Assembly: GCF_043641555.1 (NCBI RefSeq)
Contig: NZ_JBHZRJ010000006.1
Location: 124,001-188,000 of the forward strand
DNA length: 64,000 nucleotides
Direction: 5' to 3'
Source: Saccharospirillum alexandrii_A
GTDB lineage: Bacteria; Pseudomonadota; Gammaproteobacteria; Pseudomonadales; Natronospirillaceae
Below the pieces are notes generated by a model. It had not been told where the DNA came from and made no database searches. It worked only from the letters and a program-made list of their open reading frames with translations. Position numbers and translations under genes: made by a program. Below are positions 1-8,445 of this stretch, one piece after another. The first letter of the stretch is position 1; each line of letters starts with the position of its first letter.

Positions 1-1
1 C

Positions 2-94
2 TTCGAGCATTTCCGACGCACCGATTCTGAAACACGCCAGAGGTTTATTGATATGGTGTTGGGGAAAGGGCTAATCGGCGATCCGACAGAATAG
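2..94 (+). CDS. 3' end of an unrecognised CDS (partial)
   Basis: A frame is open from the window edge to a TAG at 92-94, giving the last 30 residues of a protein that ends LIGDPTE. The piece is basic and polar (several Arg, Asp and Glu) with no motif I recognise. It points toward the SIR2-HerA pair, which is transcribed from the other strand, so the two units converge. Because only 30 codons are visible it may be a chance open frame; the upstream sequence would settle it. Confidence 0.35.
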   Translation, partial: FEHFRRTDSETRQRFIDMVLGKGLIGDPTE

Positions 95-309
95 AAAACG
101 GAGTGGCTGCTGATGGGTGGGCTTCAATGGGTGCTACACCCGAACTGTTGAGGCACGAGATCGGGAAAGCAACAACGCCATAGCCAACACCTATTAATAT
201 TTCGATGTTAATAGCAGCTGATTGTGGATGTCCCGACTACCGCCCTTGGAGTACTGGCAATAAGTGTAGAACAATCAAAAGCTACTAAGCCTTAGAAACA
301 TAATCGACT

Positions 310-2028
310 TTAAGACCAAAATTTTTGAAAACTCGGGCCGTCAGATTTTGGTGGCGTAGTAGGCATATCAATTTGAATTGTCATTGGTATGGGAAAATCG
401 ACGCCAATCAAGGCCACTTCACCCTGCTTTAAATTTGGCAAGAAAGATGCTGCTGAGCGGTCAATTTCTCCACAGGCTCGTTCTACTACTTCTCTATCCC
501 TGTCATTCGTTAAACGATGTACAATAAGAGTTCCCATTTGGCTTAGCACACCTTCAGTAATATCTCTAGGCCTTTGTGTCGCCAAGCAAATGTTCAATCC
601 ATATTTTCGACCTTCCTTAGCAATCAACTCGAATGCATCGAGTTTTGTAGCGTGATCTTCTGAACCAATCCGCTTCCCTAAGAAGTTATGAGCTTCATCC
701 AAAACAACGAGAAGTGGCATTTCTCTAAACCTCTCAGCCCTCGCCATAGTTAATAACCTTCTACCAATGACATTTGCCAGTACTTCCCGAGCAAAAAACT
801 CATAGCTTATGTCACTCATACAAACCCTCAACACTTGCTTCTGACCGTCGAGAAAACCTTCTATTGCATTCGATATACTCGGTAACGAAGAATCTGCACG
901 AAAAACGGATTTTAGTGAAGGTGAAAATGTAACTGCTTGAATTCGCGTTAGCAAAGATGAGCAAAATCCAATCTCATTATTCGGCCCACCCCAGCGGTCA
1001 TCATTGTCATAACAACATTCTTCGACTATTTGCTTAAGAAGCTTATCAACATCAAATGGTCTATTTGGGTCGTCAACTTTAGTTGAGTTTTGATCTTTTC
1101 TTAGGGCTCCTCGGTAAGCACTTTTACTTTGATTTATCTTTGGTACGTAACCGCCTGGGAAAACATCTGGACATAGCTTTGCTAAACGAAGGCTTTTAAT
1201 TGCTTCTTTTAGTTTTGGACCTTGAACTTTTCCGGAAGGTTCAAAAAGTGCAATAAAGTCGGACTCATTGAATTCCGTGTGAGGTATTCGTAGCTCAGCT
1301 GAATCCCCCCCTTTGTATACGGGGTCACCTAAATGCCGATGCTCAGTATTAGTAGCTGGTAAAGTTCGATATTCTGAAGTCGCGTCAAGCAATAAAATCT
1401 TTGCTCGACTGAACTGAGCGCACTCTTCAACTAATCTCGCGGTTGTCCAGCTCTTACCGCCACCCGTCGAACCCAAAATCGCGCAATGTCTTCCGAATAA
1501 CTTCTCCGGTGCTACTGACACTTGGCTATCAACTCCACCTGTGACTTTACCTAAGGTTATGGTTACTTCACTGCGAGTTCGATTTTCAACGCCTGTATTC
1601 ATTAATTCTGGTATATGTGAGATTAACTCGCTAGGTGCCGAAAAGACTCGATCCCCTAGTCTAGGATACGAGGTAAGACCAGCTTGAATTCGAATTGTAG
1701 AAATATCTATAGAGCCGAGAAGTTGAACGAATGCTATTGCATCTAAATCTTTGTCTCCACGAAAATCTTGCGCTAACTCTGTTCTGTCGCGATCTGGAAG
1801 CCTGACCTCGGTAACCCGGCCCATAATAATATTTTGCTGACTTTCAACTAAAACTATTTCTCCTACTTCACCTCGCCCATAACGATTCCCTTCAATATAT
1901 CGCCCACTGGGTTCCCCAGCTTTAGACAAATTCACTTTAATCATATGAGCGGTCACTGTAGAAGTAACACCCAAACGCAACTGGTCTCTTAACAATCCGG
2001 CTCTAGAGATTACAATATCTAGATCCAT
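310..2028 (-). CDS. herA: HerA-type ATPase of a SIR2-HerA defence module
   Basis: 572 aa. An N-terminal HAS-barrel-like region (about residues 5-130) precedes a RecA-fold hexameric ATPase core: Walker A GSTGGGKSW at 186-194, Walker B LLVVLDEAHNF at 439-449, and an ATQRPRDI segment near 483 typical of HerA/FtsK-like motors. The gene starts one base after the stop of the SIR2 gene, with an AGGGA ribosome site inside the end of that gene, so the two are translated from one message. Known SIR2-HerA pairs form a large complex that protects against phages by NAD+ depletion and/or DNA cleavage. Cellular HerA partners with NurA in DNA repair, but no nurA is present here and the SIR2 neighbour favours defence. 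Base composition is visibly richer in A+T than the core genes, fitting acquisition. Confidence 0.85.
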   Translation of the reverse strand: MDLDIVISRAGLLRDQLRLGVTSTVTAHMIKVNLSKAGEPSGRYIEGNRYGRGEVGEIVLVESQQNIIMGRVTEVRLPDRDRTELAQDFRGDKDLDAIAFVQLLGSIDISTIRIQAGLTSYPRLGDRVFSAPSELISHIPELMNTGVENRTRSEVTITLGKVTGGVDSQVSVAPEKLFGRHCAILGSTGGGKSWTTARLVEECAQFSRAKILLLDATSEYRTLPATNTEHRHLGDPVYKGGDSAELRIPHTEFNESDFIALFEPSGKVQGPKLKEAIKSLRLAKLCPDVFPGGYVPKINQSKSAYRGALRKDQNSTKVDDPNRPFDVDKLLKQIVEECCYDNDDRWGGPNNEIGFCSSLLTRIQAVTFSPSLKSVFRADSSLPSISNAIEGFLDGQKQVLRVCMSDISYEFFAREVLANVIGRRLLTMARAERFREMPLLVVLDEAHNFLGKRIGSEDHATKLDAFELIAKEGRKYGLNICLATQRPRDITEGVLSQMGTLIVHRLTNDRDREVVERACGEIDRSAASFLPNLKQGEVALIGVDFPIPMTIQIDMPTTPPKSDGPSFQKFWS

Positions 2029-2029
2029 G

Positions 2030-3286
2030 CTATTTCCCTACCGTCTTTATCGCCTTTGCCAATTGCTCGGCAGGACTTAAAGCTCTCAAATTGGGAATTA
2101 TCTCCATAAACTCACTAAATGAACAGTTAATAAAGTGTACATCGTAACCTTGATCCGCCAGCTGAGCTAGTTCTAACCAATATTGGCTAGATCCTATAGC
2201 GTCATTATTTTCAATATGCTCCTTCGCCTTAAAGTCAGCAATTATTAGCTTTAAGCTCGGGTTGGACTTTATTGCAGAAAGAACCGGCTCCGATAAATGA
2301 TCGTCGTTAAATCCAAATCCCGACATCAATAGGCAATTGTTTGGTAGTCGAAGCGCTTCAATGAATCTAGAAAATAGCTCAAGGTGTGGTTGCATGAAAG
2401 CTTGCTGATACTTTCCTTTTGCTGGATATATTAATGCCACATTCTCAGGTTCGGGGGACGCGGTTTCACGAATGTTTTTCTCTTCGCGATTCCAACTAAC
2501 GGATCCATGTAGTTTAAAAAGCTGAAAAATCCCTTCAACAAACTCTTGGCCATCTCCATCCCTTCGGACAACATCATAATTAAAATACTTCCCATCAAAA
2601 CGTCGATTGCGGGTATAGGAAAAACCATCAACTACCATCATCCCTAGCTCTGAAGCTGCTGTCTCAAAACACATATCATAATTGGTAGTAAATACCTTTA
2701 ACCGAGGGTCTCTCACACGCCTCCGAGCAAGCTTTTGAAGAAGGCCGCTGTAGCTCGAAATATTGCTATCAGGCCTATTAAGGAAAGAGGTACAGGCATT
2801 CAGTATTACTCCCTTCACATTACGCACAAAATCTTCAATTGTTGAGTCACTTTGGAACTGAAGGTACGAATCGCATTGGGACAAAAAATGTTCAATATTT
2901 GGGTTGTCGCGTTCTTCATAATGAACCTGCCTGCATACAGATTCAGCCTCCTTCGTTAGCTTTCCAAGATCTGGATCACCATCACTTGCATCTGACTTTG
3001 TGCACATGGATAGATTCCAGAGATCCCACATACTCGGCCCACCGACTTCTCCTAGAGAAGTACCACTGCCGGCAAAAAATACTAAATTGGGTAATTGCAA
3101 TGCCGAAGATAGCAAGTCTTGCACGGCCCTCTTATTTTCTGCGAGAGTGTTAAGCTTCTCCTTAGGGATTTCATCAGTTGAATCCAAACCAAGAATCACC
3201 CGAAGAGAACCCTCATTCAATGGCAGCCAATTTTCCGTATTTGGCTTTCTATAAAGGAAATTCTCGTTGGCTTGCGCTGAAGGCAT
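2030..3286 (-). CDS. SIR2-like NAD+-hydrolase effector of a SIR2-HerA defence module
   Basis: 418 aa. The SIR2 fold is marked by FFAGSGTS at about 70-77 (glycine-rich NAD-binding loop), TNYD at 201-204 (the conserved Asn of defence SIR2 proteins), LHGS at 259-262 (catalytic His) and MSGFGFNDDHL near 321. There are no zinc-binding Cys pairs of deacetylase sirtuins, so NAD+ hydrolysis rather than deacetylation is expected. An AGGAG site lies 6-7 bases before the ATG. The downstream herA begins one base after the stop. In related systems the SIR2 subunit assembles with HerA and depletes NAD+ on infection, stopping phage growth at the cost of the cell; that role is inferred here from family and gene order. 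The pair sits at an A+T-rich edge next to tRNA sequences, as defence islands often do. Confidence 0.85.
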   Translation of the reverse strand: MPSAQANENFLYRKPNTENWLPLNEGSLRVILGLDSTDEIPKEKLNTLAENKRAVQDLLSSALQLPNLVFFAGSGTSLGEVGGPSMWDLWNLSMCTKSDASDGDPDLGKLTKEAESVCRQVHYEERDNPNIEHFLSQCDSYLQFQSDSTIEDFVRNVKGVILNACTSFLNRPDSNISSYSGLLQKLARRRVRDPRLKVFTTNYDMCFETAASELGMMVVDGFSYTRNRRFDGKYFNYDVVRRDGDGQEFVEGIFQLFKLHGSVSWNREEKNIRETASPEPENVALIYPAKGKYQQAFMQPHLELFSRFIEALRLPNNCLLMSGFGFNDDHLSEPVLSAIKSNPSLKLIIADFKAKEHIENNDAIGSSQYWLELAQLADQGYDVHFINCSFSEFMEIIPNLRALSPAEQLAKAIKTVGK

Positions 3287-3720
3287 TGGTCGCTCCTACT
3301 GGGGTGTAATTAAGCTTTTCGACTCTATAGAAGTAAAGATGGCCTTTATGACAGATTAACAGTGGTAGATACAAAATTGCACTATAAAAGAGAGTGTAGG
3401 GAGGGTTTTATCAAATAAGCAATAAAAGCCAAAAGTGCTACAGTAAATTTGGCCTTTGAGATGCAAGCAGAGGGAATTAGAGACATGGAAATGACAGCAA
3501 CCACGAGCCTTTTGGGCTACGGGGTTTTTCAATGTGGTGCTGACACCAAAAGTCGAACTCGGGACCTAATGATTAAAAGACATTAGTATGTGATTTTGAT
3601 TAGTGGTTGGAAGCTATGGAGAAAGGATCAAAAGTAGCACCAGGGTAGCACAATCTCGGATATTGGTTTCTTGGAGCTCCAACTAAACCTCTGAAAGCGC
3701 CTTGGTTACTGGGCTGCGAG
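3287..3720. other. Intergenic region between defence module and tRNA-Ile2
   Basis: About 430 bases without a convincing ORF. It holds the putative promoter of the SIR2 gene (A/T-rich around 3340-3420) and a degenerate tRNA 3' half at 3535-3586. The composition remains A+T-rich up to about 3600 and rises towards the tRNA-Ile2, consistent with this being the junction between an acquired segment and the core chromosome. Confidence 0.5.
3535..3586 (-). pseudogene. tRNA 3'-half remnant, Lys-type anticodon loop
   Basis: Read on the minus strand this stretch has an anticodon loop CTTTTAA (TTT, Lys) on a 5-bp stem with one T-T mismatch, a variable AGGTC, a T-arm CCGAG-TTCGACT-TTTGG pairable with G-U wobbles, a 7-nt acceptor strand TGTCAGC and a terminal ACCA. 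I find no matching 5' acceptor strand (GCTGACA) or D-arm upstream, so it is a half tRNA, not a gene. Such 3' halves commonly remain at attachment sites of integrated elements. The acceptor does not resemble usual gammaproteobacterial tRNA-Lys, so the source tRNA is uncertain. Confidence 0.45.
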
Positions 3721-3797
3721 TGGTGGGCCCTCCGGGACTTGAACCCAGGACCTGCCGATTATGAGTCGGATGCTCTAACCAACTGAGCTAAGGGCCC
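3721..3797 (-). tRNA. tRNA-Ile2 (anticodon CAT, lysidine-modified)
   Basis: A 77-nt cloverleaf on the minus strand: acceptor GGGCCCT pairs with AGGGCCC, D-arm TAGCTCAGTTGGTTAGAGC, anticodon loop CTCATAA, T-loop TTCAAGT, and an encoded CCA at 3723-3721. A CAT anticodon could mean Met, but the acceptor and the ACTCATAATC arm resemble ileX/ileY-type tRNA-Ile2, whose C34 is changed to lysidine by TilS to read AUA codons. It lies at the inner border of the accessory segment. Confidence 0.9.
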
Positions 3798-3918
3798 CGC
3801 TGAACGCACCGGGCGGTGTGTTCGAACAGAGCCCGCATTATACCGTCCAGAGACGCCAAGTCTACCCAGGCTATTGATTCTCTTGGGGTTTTACTGGAAC
3901 CCCCGGGGGGTGCTTTGG

Positions 3919-4515
3919 CTAGCTGCACTGGCCCTGTATTTGAATCAGGCGGGTTGGGTCTTCTGCTATGACAGTTTGCTGGGGCACGGGTGCTACGCCA
4001 CCGGATTGCTGGGCTGGCGCCGGTTCCGCGGTTGGGTTAGCAGGCGTTGTTGGCTGGCTGTGCCAGATTAGGTGGTAATGGCAGTTGTTCAGTGAAACGG
4101 CCTCTCCTGCGGTCAACGTTGCCTGTTCGCCCTCTGCTTCCAGCCTTAGGCCGGGGCTGCCGGGCTGGGCTCTCAGTGTGGCGTTGCCGGGCAGGCTGGC
4201 GGGCAGCCGCAGGCGTTCTGCGAAGAACCAGGTGGGGCTAGCTGAGCCCGGGGCGGTCAGTTGCAGGGTTCTGTCTGGGCCTACCGGGCTGAAGTCGCGC
4301 TCCAGGGTGAGTGTACAGTCCGTGCAGCTGGGGGCATCGAAGGGCCAGGGCTCCAGGCTGGTTTGGCCCAGGTGTAGGCCCTCTTTGCTGATGGAAATGG
4401 CTACATCAGTTTCAGTGGGGCCGGTGATTAGACTGATTTTAGCGGCCAGCCCCGGCTCGGCCGTGGCCAGGGTGGCGCACAAAAGGCCGCCACCGAGCAC
4501 CAGAGCCGGCTTCAT
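3919..4515 (-). CDS. Small exported protein of unknown function, coupled to the metallopeptidase gene
   Basis: 198 aa using the ATG at 4515, which overlaps the upstream gene's stop as ATGA (4512-4515); a longer in-frame extension to 4683 lies wholly inside the upstream gene and is unlikely. The N-terminus MKPALVLGGGLLCATLATA is a clear signal peptide. The mature part is Thr/Pro/Ala-rich, contains a CTDC motif near the middle and another Cys at the C-terminus, and ends in a Pro/Ala/Gln-rich tail. I recognise no family. The four-base overlap implies stoichiometric production with the lipoprotein metallopeptidase, so it may be an inhibitor, chaperone or partner of that enzyme; this is inference from gene order only. 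Confidence 0.7.
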   Translation of the reverse strand: MKPALVLGGGLLCATLATAEPGLAAKISLITGPTETDVAISISKEGLHLGQTSLEPWPFDAPSCTDCTLTLERDFSPVGPDRTLQLTAPGSASPTWFFAERLRLPASLPGNATLRAQPGSPGLRLEAEGEQATLTAGEAVSLNNCHYHLIWHSQPTTPANPTAEPAPAQQSGGVAPVPQQTVIAEDPTRLIQIQGQCS

Positions 4516-7094
4516 GGTGCCACCTTGTCGTGGGAGCGGATTCGTTCGAGCAGGGCAGCCGGTGGGTTCGGCTCGGCAATGTAAGGCCGGCGGTCGGTGT
4601 TGCTTGGCCCCACGAATCTGAGAATGGCGTTGGTATTGCGCTGGCGGGTGGCGCTTCGCGAGCTGGCGCCGTAGTTGTTCCACTGACTATAACCACCAAA
4701 ATCAATCACAAGGCTACCCCAGTCATCGTGGTCGCTCATGGTCGTTGCTCCAGTGACCAGAATATCGCTGAAGAGGTAAGAGGCATTCACGTCCGTCTCG
4801 GTGTCGTCGCCGTTGCAGTTGTAATCAACCGGGTCAGAGCCTGTGCGGCCCAGGCCCAGGGTTTCATCCAGGTTAGCTGGGTCGAGGTCTACGGGGCTGC
4901 CATCGGAAAAGTCCATCCGGAAGTTTGCCGGATCGCCGTAGGGGCCATCGACCAACGGGCCTTCACAGCCTCCGGCCGGTCTGTAATAGTCGAAATACCG
5001 GTCGCCTTCGTTATTGCCAATCTCCGGCAAGCCATTCAGCTGGTACAGGTAATTCATGATACTCAGGTAGTTGGGTTTGGCGTTCGCGTTGTCATCGCCG
5101 CCGTGAAGCAGGCCGAGGTTATGCCCTAGCTCGTGCATCAGGGTGCTGGCCTGGTAGTTGATCAGCGCGTTGGTTCTGGCGGGGGTGGTGCTGTCGAGGC
5201 CCCAGCTACCCAGCGAGACGATGAGGTCGTTGCCGATCACTTCGGCAATACCGGATGAACCGTCAGAGCCGTCTTCATTGCGCGAAGTACTGAACAGTAC
5301 GTAATGAAAGATCGGCAGCCGCTTGTAGTCAAAATAGGCGGCTTTGTAGTCAAAGAAGCTCGCCTGGCTGCCCGTTGGGCTGAAGTCGATGCTCAGTGCA
5401 TAGGGTACTTCCTGCCCGCCACCCAGATCGAAATTGGCCGGGTTTAGGCCGGGGCTTTCGTCGAACAGGTCGCCCGCGTCGATGTGCACGGCAATGTTTT
5501 TTGCGGCAAAGGCATCGATAACTTTCTGCAGGGCTTCGCGGCGGGGTTGCACCCCTTCGTCGAATGGCAGGTTACCGTCGTCGGTCGAGTCGACGTAATC
5601 GACTTCCAGAAAGATATCGGCCCTGCCGGCCCGGGCGCCCCATTCATACAGTGGCATACCGGCAAAGGTGCTGCCAGGCTGTTCGTTGCAATCGGGAATG
5701 CCATCCTGGTCGAGGTCTTCCGTGCCGCATACGTCGTTGGGCCCGCCGACTGTCGCCCAGCTGTAGGGCGACCAGTCTGCGGCCGAATCGGTGTCGGTCA
5801 GAAAGGCATCGCGGCCGATGCTCTGGCCAAAGCTGTCGCCTGCTGTAGGCAGGGCTGCCACGGAACTGCCCGTCCAGGCGTCTGCTTCGCTGGGGGTGGG
5901 GGCAGACCCGAAGCTGACGTAGTCGATGGTTGCGCCATCGCTCAGGCGGTTAATTTCCAGAAACCCGTTGCCGTTCCAATGGGGCCGCCATTGTTCGTCG
6001 TCGAGGTGGATAACCTGGGCGGTGTCTTCCGACTCTGAAATCGAATAACTGCTTTGCGCCCGCACCACCAGGTATTGGCCCGGGGCAATTTGCGCATTGG
6101 GGAACGCAAAGGTACGGCTCGCCTCAGTGGCCCAACCGTTCACAACATCGACACCTGGGCTGCGCAGTTCATAATCGGCCAGGTTCAAGGGGGTAGAACC
6201 GGCGTTATAGAGTTCGAACCAGCGCATGATGTTCACATTGGGGGAAGCGCCCACTTCAGAGATGAACAACGCCTGTGGAGCGGTCTTGAAGGTTGAGGCG
6301 TCTTCTTCTATTGGGATGCCGAAAACGGAAGCAACTGCGTCTGTTATACGCCAACTGTATTCGGTATCGGGTTCCAGTGATGTAGCCAGTGTGAATTCGA
6401 GGCGATTCCCCTCTTCAATGCTGTGGCTGGCTATGCCGTGGCAGCTGGCGAAGTTATCGCTGCTGATTTGTACGCTGCCGTCGCAGATGCCGTTGTCTGT
6501 GTAACTGAGGGTGGCCGGGTCGATCGGAACATCCGAAAGGGCGCTTAAGCGGGTTTCTTCGCTGACATTCTCGGCGGCATTCCCAGGCATGAGGGTCAGA
6601 GTTGGCACGGTATCATCGGTAAATTCGAGCGTTATGGTGCGCACCTGGGATTGAAGCCCCACGTCGTCTACTTGCACGGTGAAGCTGTCGCCTGTCCAGG
6701 CATCGGAGTCAACTGGCTGGTATTCGAATTGGCCGGTGGCTGGGTCTAGCAGTTCAACGGTGCCCCGGGCCGGGTTGGTGACGATGCTCAGTTGCGGATC
6801 GCTGTCTGGGTCGTCGCTTCCGCTGAAGTCTATCGTGCCCTGAATGGTGGCCTGGTACTGAAGCACCAGGGTCTGATCATCTACCTGCGGAACAAGCGTG
6901 TCTGCACTATCCGTTGTATCTTCCGAGTTGTCGCCGTCGGGGTTAGATGCTGAGTCGGTATCCTGAGAATCGGTCGATGAGTCGTCGAAGGCACTGGATT
7001 TATCGCTGCTACAGCCAGTCAGCACACCGCCGATGAGAATGATCAAAAAAAAGGCCCGCAACGGGCTTATGCTCTTCCTGGTTTTACTGGACAC
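4512..7094 (-). CDS. Outer-membrane-type lipoprotein with lamin-tail domain and metzincin-like protease domain
   Basis: 860 aa. A lipoprotein signal ends in LTGC with Cys at residue 28 and Ser at +2 (outer-membrane sorting by the E. coli rule). A Ser/Asp-rich linker (29-70) leads to cadherin/Ig-like segments (about 75-160 and a Big_5-like 160-270), a lamin-tail domain (about 275-400, FISEVGASPN...FELYN), an Asp-rich calcium-type loop DLDQDGIPDCNE near 460, then a zinc-protease domain with HELGHNLGLLH at 654-664 and a Met-turn-like SIMNY near 679. The HExxHxxGxxH pattern with a downstream Met is that of metzincins. A surface or periplasmic protease role is likely, substrate unknown. The stop overlaps the start of the 198-aa exported protein. 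No processing partner is adjacent apart from that gene. Confidence 0.8.
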   Translation of the reverse strand: MSSKTRKSISPLRAFFLIILIGGVLTGCSSDKSSAFDDSSTDSQDTDSASNPDGDNSEDTTDSADTLVPQVDDQTLVLQYQATIQGTIDFSGSDDPDSDPQLSIVTNPARGTVELLDPATGQFEYQPVDSDAWTGDSFTVQVDDVGLQSQVRTITLEFTDDTVPTLTLMPGNAAENVSEETRLSALSDVPIDPATLSYTDNGICDGSVQISSDNFASCHGIASHSIEEGNRLEFTLATSLEPDTEYSWRITDAVASVFGIPIEEDASTFKTAPQALFISEVGASPNVNIMRWFELYNAGSTPLNLADYELRSPGVDVVNGWATEASRTFAFPNAQIAPGQYLVVRAQSSYSISESEDTAQVIHLDDEQWRPHWNGNGFLEINRLSDGATIDYVSFGSAPTPSEADAWTGSSVAALPTAGDSFGQSIGRDAFLTDTDSAADWSPYSWATVGGPNDVCGTEDLDQDGIPDCNEQPGSTFAGMPLYEWGARAGRADIFLEVDYVDSTDDGNLPFDEGVQPRREALQKVIDAFAAKNIAVHIDAGDLFDESPGLNPANFDLGGGQEVPYALSIDFSPTGSQASFFDYKAAYFDYKRLPIFHYVLFSTSRNEDGSDGSSGIAEVIGNDLIVSLGSWGLDSTTPARTNALINYQASTLMHELGHNLGLLHGGDDNANAKPNYLSIMNYLYQLNGLPEIGNNEGDRYFDYYRPAGGCEGPLVDGPYGDPANFRMDFSDGSPVDLDPANLDETLGLGRTGSDPVDYNCNGDDTETDVNASYLFSDILVTGATTMSDHDDWGSLVIDFGGYSQWNNYGASSRSATRQRNTNAILRFVGPSNTDRRPYIAEPNPPAALLERIRSHDKVAP

Positions 7095-7212
7095 ACCCCA
7101 GCTCCCTTCAGTCTGTTAACGGATCATTATCCCTTTTTATAACAGACCAAACGTTGTTTGAGGTCTCAAATATGGTGTGCTTTGGTGTCACTGAGGGGCT
7201 ATTACTGCGGAT

Positions 7213-7260
7213 TTCTGACGCCTGGAGCGTGATTTCGCGTCAGAAACCCGGTCGCGGGTT
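7213..7260. repeat. Tandem hairpins downstream of osmC-like gene
   Basis: TTCTGACGC (7213-7221) pairs perfectly with GCGTCAGAA (7237-7245), immediately followed by AACCCG-GTCG-CGGGTT (7245-7260) which runs into the stop of the OsmC gene. No T-run follows on the minus strand, so this is a weak terminator candidate or mRNA 3'-end stabiliser. Confidence 0.45.
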
Positions 7261-7661
7261 CAGCCTTGGCGGGTCTCTACGGTTAGGGTTAGCCCTGCTT
7301 TCAGGGTATTGGCCACAATGCAGCCGCGCTCGGCCATGGTTACCAGTTTGGGCAGGCTTTCGATGCTGGCAGCGCCGGTTACCGTCATCGCGATGCGCTC
7401 ATACACCGGGGGCGTGCCCGCCAGGGTGCCGGTAATGCTGACGTCGATGTCGCCGAGCTCAACATCCCGCGCCTGGGCAGCGGCCACCAGGTTAGACATA
7501 AAACACCCGCCGAGCGCCGCCAACAGGGCTTCGCCGCCCATGGGGCCTGCGTTTTCTCCGCCTTTTTCGGTGGGGCGGTCCATGACCATATGGTGATCGC
7601 GAATGCGGGCTTCGCTGGCGGTGGTGCCGGTTCGGGTGAGGGATACGGTGATGTCTGGCAT
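7260..7661 (-). CDS. OsmC/Ohr family peroxide-reducing protein
   Basis: 133 aa, the usual length for this family. Two conserved redox cysteines are visible in GGCFMSN (about residue 53) and AERGCIVANTL (about 114), matching the peroxidatic and resolving cysteines of thiol-dependent organic hydroperoxide reductases. The protein is cytoplasmic, with no signal sequence. A GGAG site precedes the ATG. The gene lies 81 bases after the TetR gene on the same strand and may be co-transcribed with it. The subfamily (OsmC, Ohr or YhfA-like) cannot be decided by eye; the short N-terminus and GPMGGEALLAALGGC segment look closest to general OsmC proteins. Confidence 0.85.
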   Translation of the reverse strand: MPDITVSLTRTGTTASEARIRDHHMVMDRPTEKGGENAGPMGGEALLAALGGCFMSNLVAAAQARDVELGDIDVSITGTLAGTPPVYERIAMTVTGAASIESLPKLVTMAERGCIVANTLKAGLTLTVETRQG

Positions 7662-7742
7662 GACAGGAAACTCCGGTTGTATTTTCCTCAGTGTAAGGCG
7701 GTTTCCTGGCTGGTGGTAGTGAAGGGGCGCTGCACTGATCGA

Positions 7743-8360
7743 TCACTCGTCCTGGTCGGTTGGTTGGAACGCCCGGTCGAGCAAGGTGCCGATGAAGTCG
7801 CCCAGTTCATCGAAATAGGCATCGTCCATCGGTTTGCGGCTGACCGATTCGAGCACCGGCTGCAACAACAGTGGCGCGATCAGCAGGCTTTGCAGCACCA
7901 ATCTGGCTTGCTCTGGCCGGTGTATCTGGCCTTTGGGCAGGGAGTGGTCGAGCTGTTGCTCTACCTGCTGAATGAGGGGGCGCAGTATGGTGTCGATCAG
8001 CCACTGGCGTTGTGAGTCTGGCGCGTAGAGGGCACTTTTAACGACCATGTGAATCAGCTCGCGGGGCGCGTAGCGGTAAAAGTACCGAAACAGATCCCCA
8101 AACGACATTTCAGGAAACCGTTTTATGTTTTCCAGCACATAGGCTTTAACCGGGTTCAGATAGCTGAGCAATACTGCGCGGTACAGCCCGCTTTTATCGC
8201 CAAAATAATAGGCAATCATCGCGGAATTCACGCCCGCTCGGTCGGCGATGCGCCGAATCGATACGCGCTGATAATCCTGATGCAAAAACAGGTGCCGGCC
8301 GGCTTCCAGTAACCGGTGGTGAGCGGTGTCTGATTCCGGGCTGGGTTGTGGTTCTTGCAT
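7743..8360 (-). CDS. TetR/AcrR family transcriptional regulator
   Basis: 205 aa from the ATG at 8360, chosen because AAGGGA lies 5-6 bases upstream; an in-frame extension to 8426 has no such site. The N-terminal helix-turn-helix is typical (VSIRRIADRAGVNSAMIAYYFGDKSGLY, about residues 37-64); the C-terminal part is an all-helical ligand domain. It lies downstream of the MMPL/LolA-like/barrel operon on the same strand, separated from it by a palindromic repeat. A role as local repressor of that transport operon is plausible, and a TTAATCA-GG-TGATTAA palindrome at the operon's promoter is a candidate operator. Ligand unknown. Confidence 0.85.
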   Translation of the reverse strand: MQEPQPSPESDTAHHRLLEAGRHLFLHQDYQRVSIRRIADRAGVNSAMIAYYFGDKSGLYRAVLLSYLNPVKAYVLENIKRFPEMSFGDLFRYFYRYAPRELIHMVVKSALYAPDSQRQWLIDTILRPLIQQVEQQLDHSLPKGQIHRPEQARLVLQSLLIAPLLLQPVLESVSRKPMDDAYFDELGDFIGTLLDRAFQPTDQDE

Positions 8361-8445
8361 AACGCTTCCCTTTTTTGGCAACTGACTGGTCACGGGCTTG
8401 CACCTCGAAATACGGGGGCTAGTCATATTGTTGTGCTAGGAGTTC

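Noticed and set aside
3919..4683. Longer 254-aa start for the small exported protein
   Set aside because: The extension lies inside the metallopeptidase gene, whereas the ATG at 4515 overlaps its stop as ATGA and begins a signal peptide.
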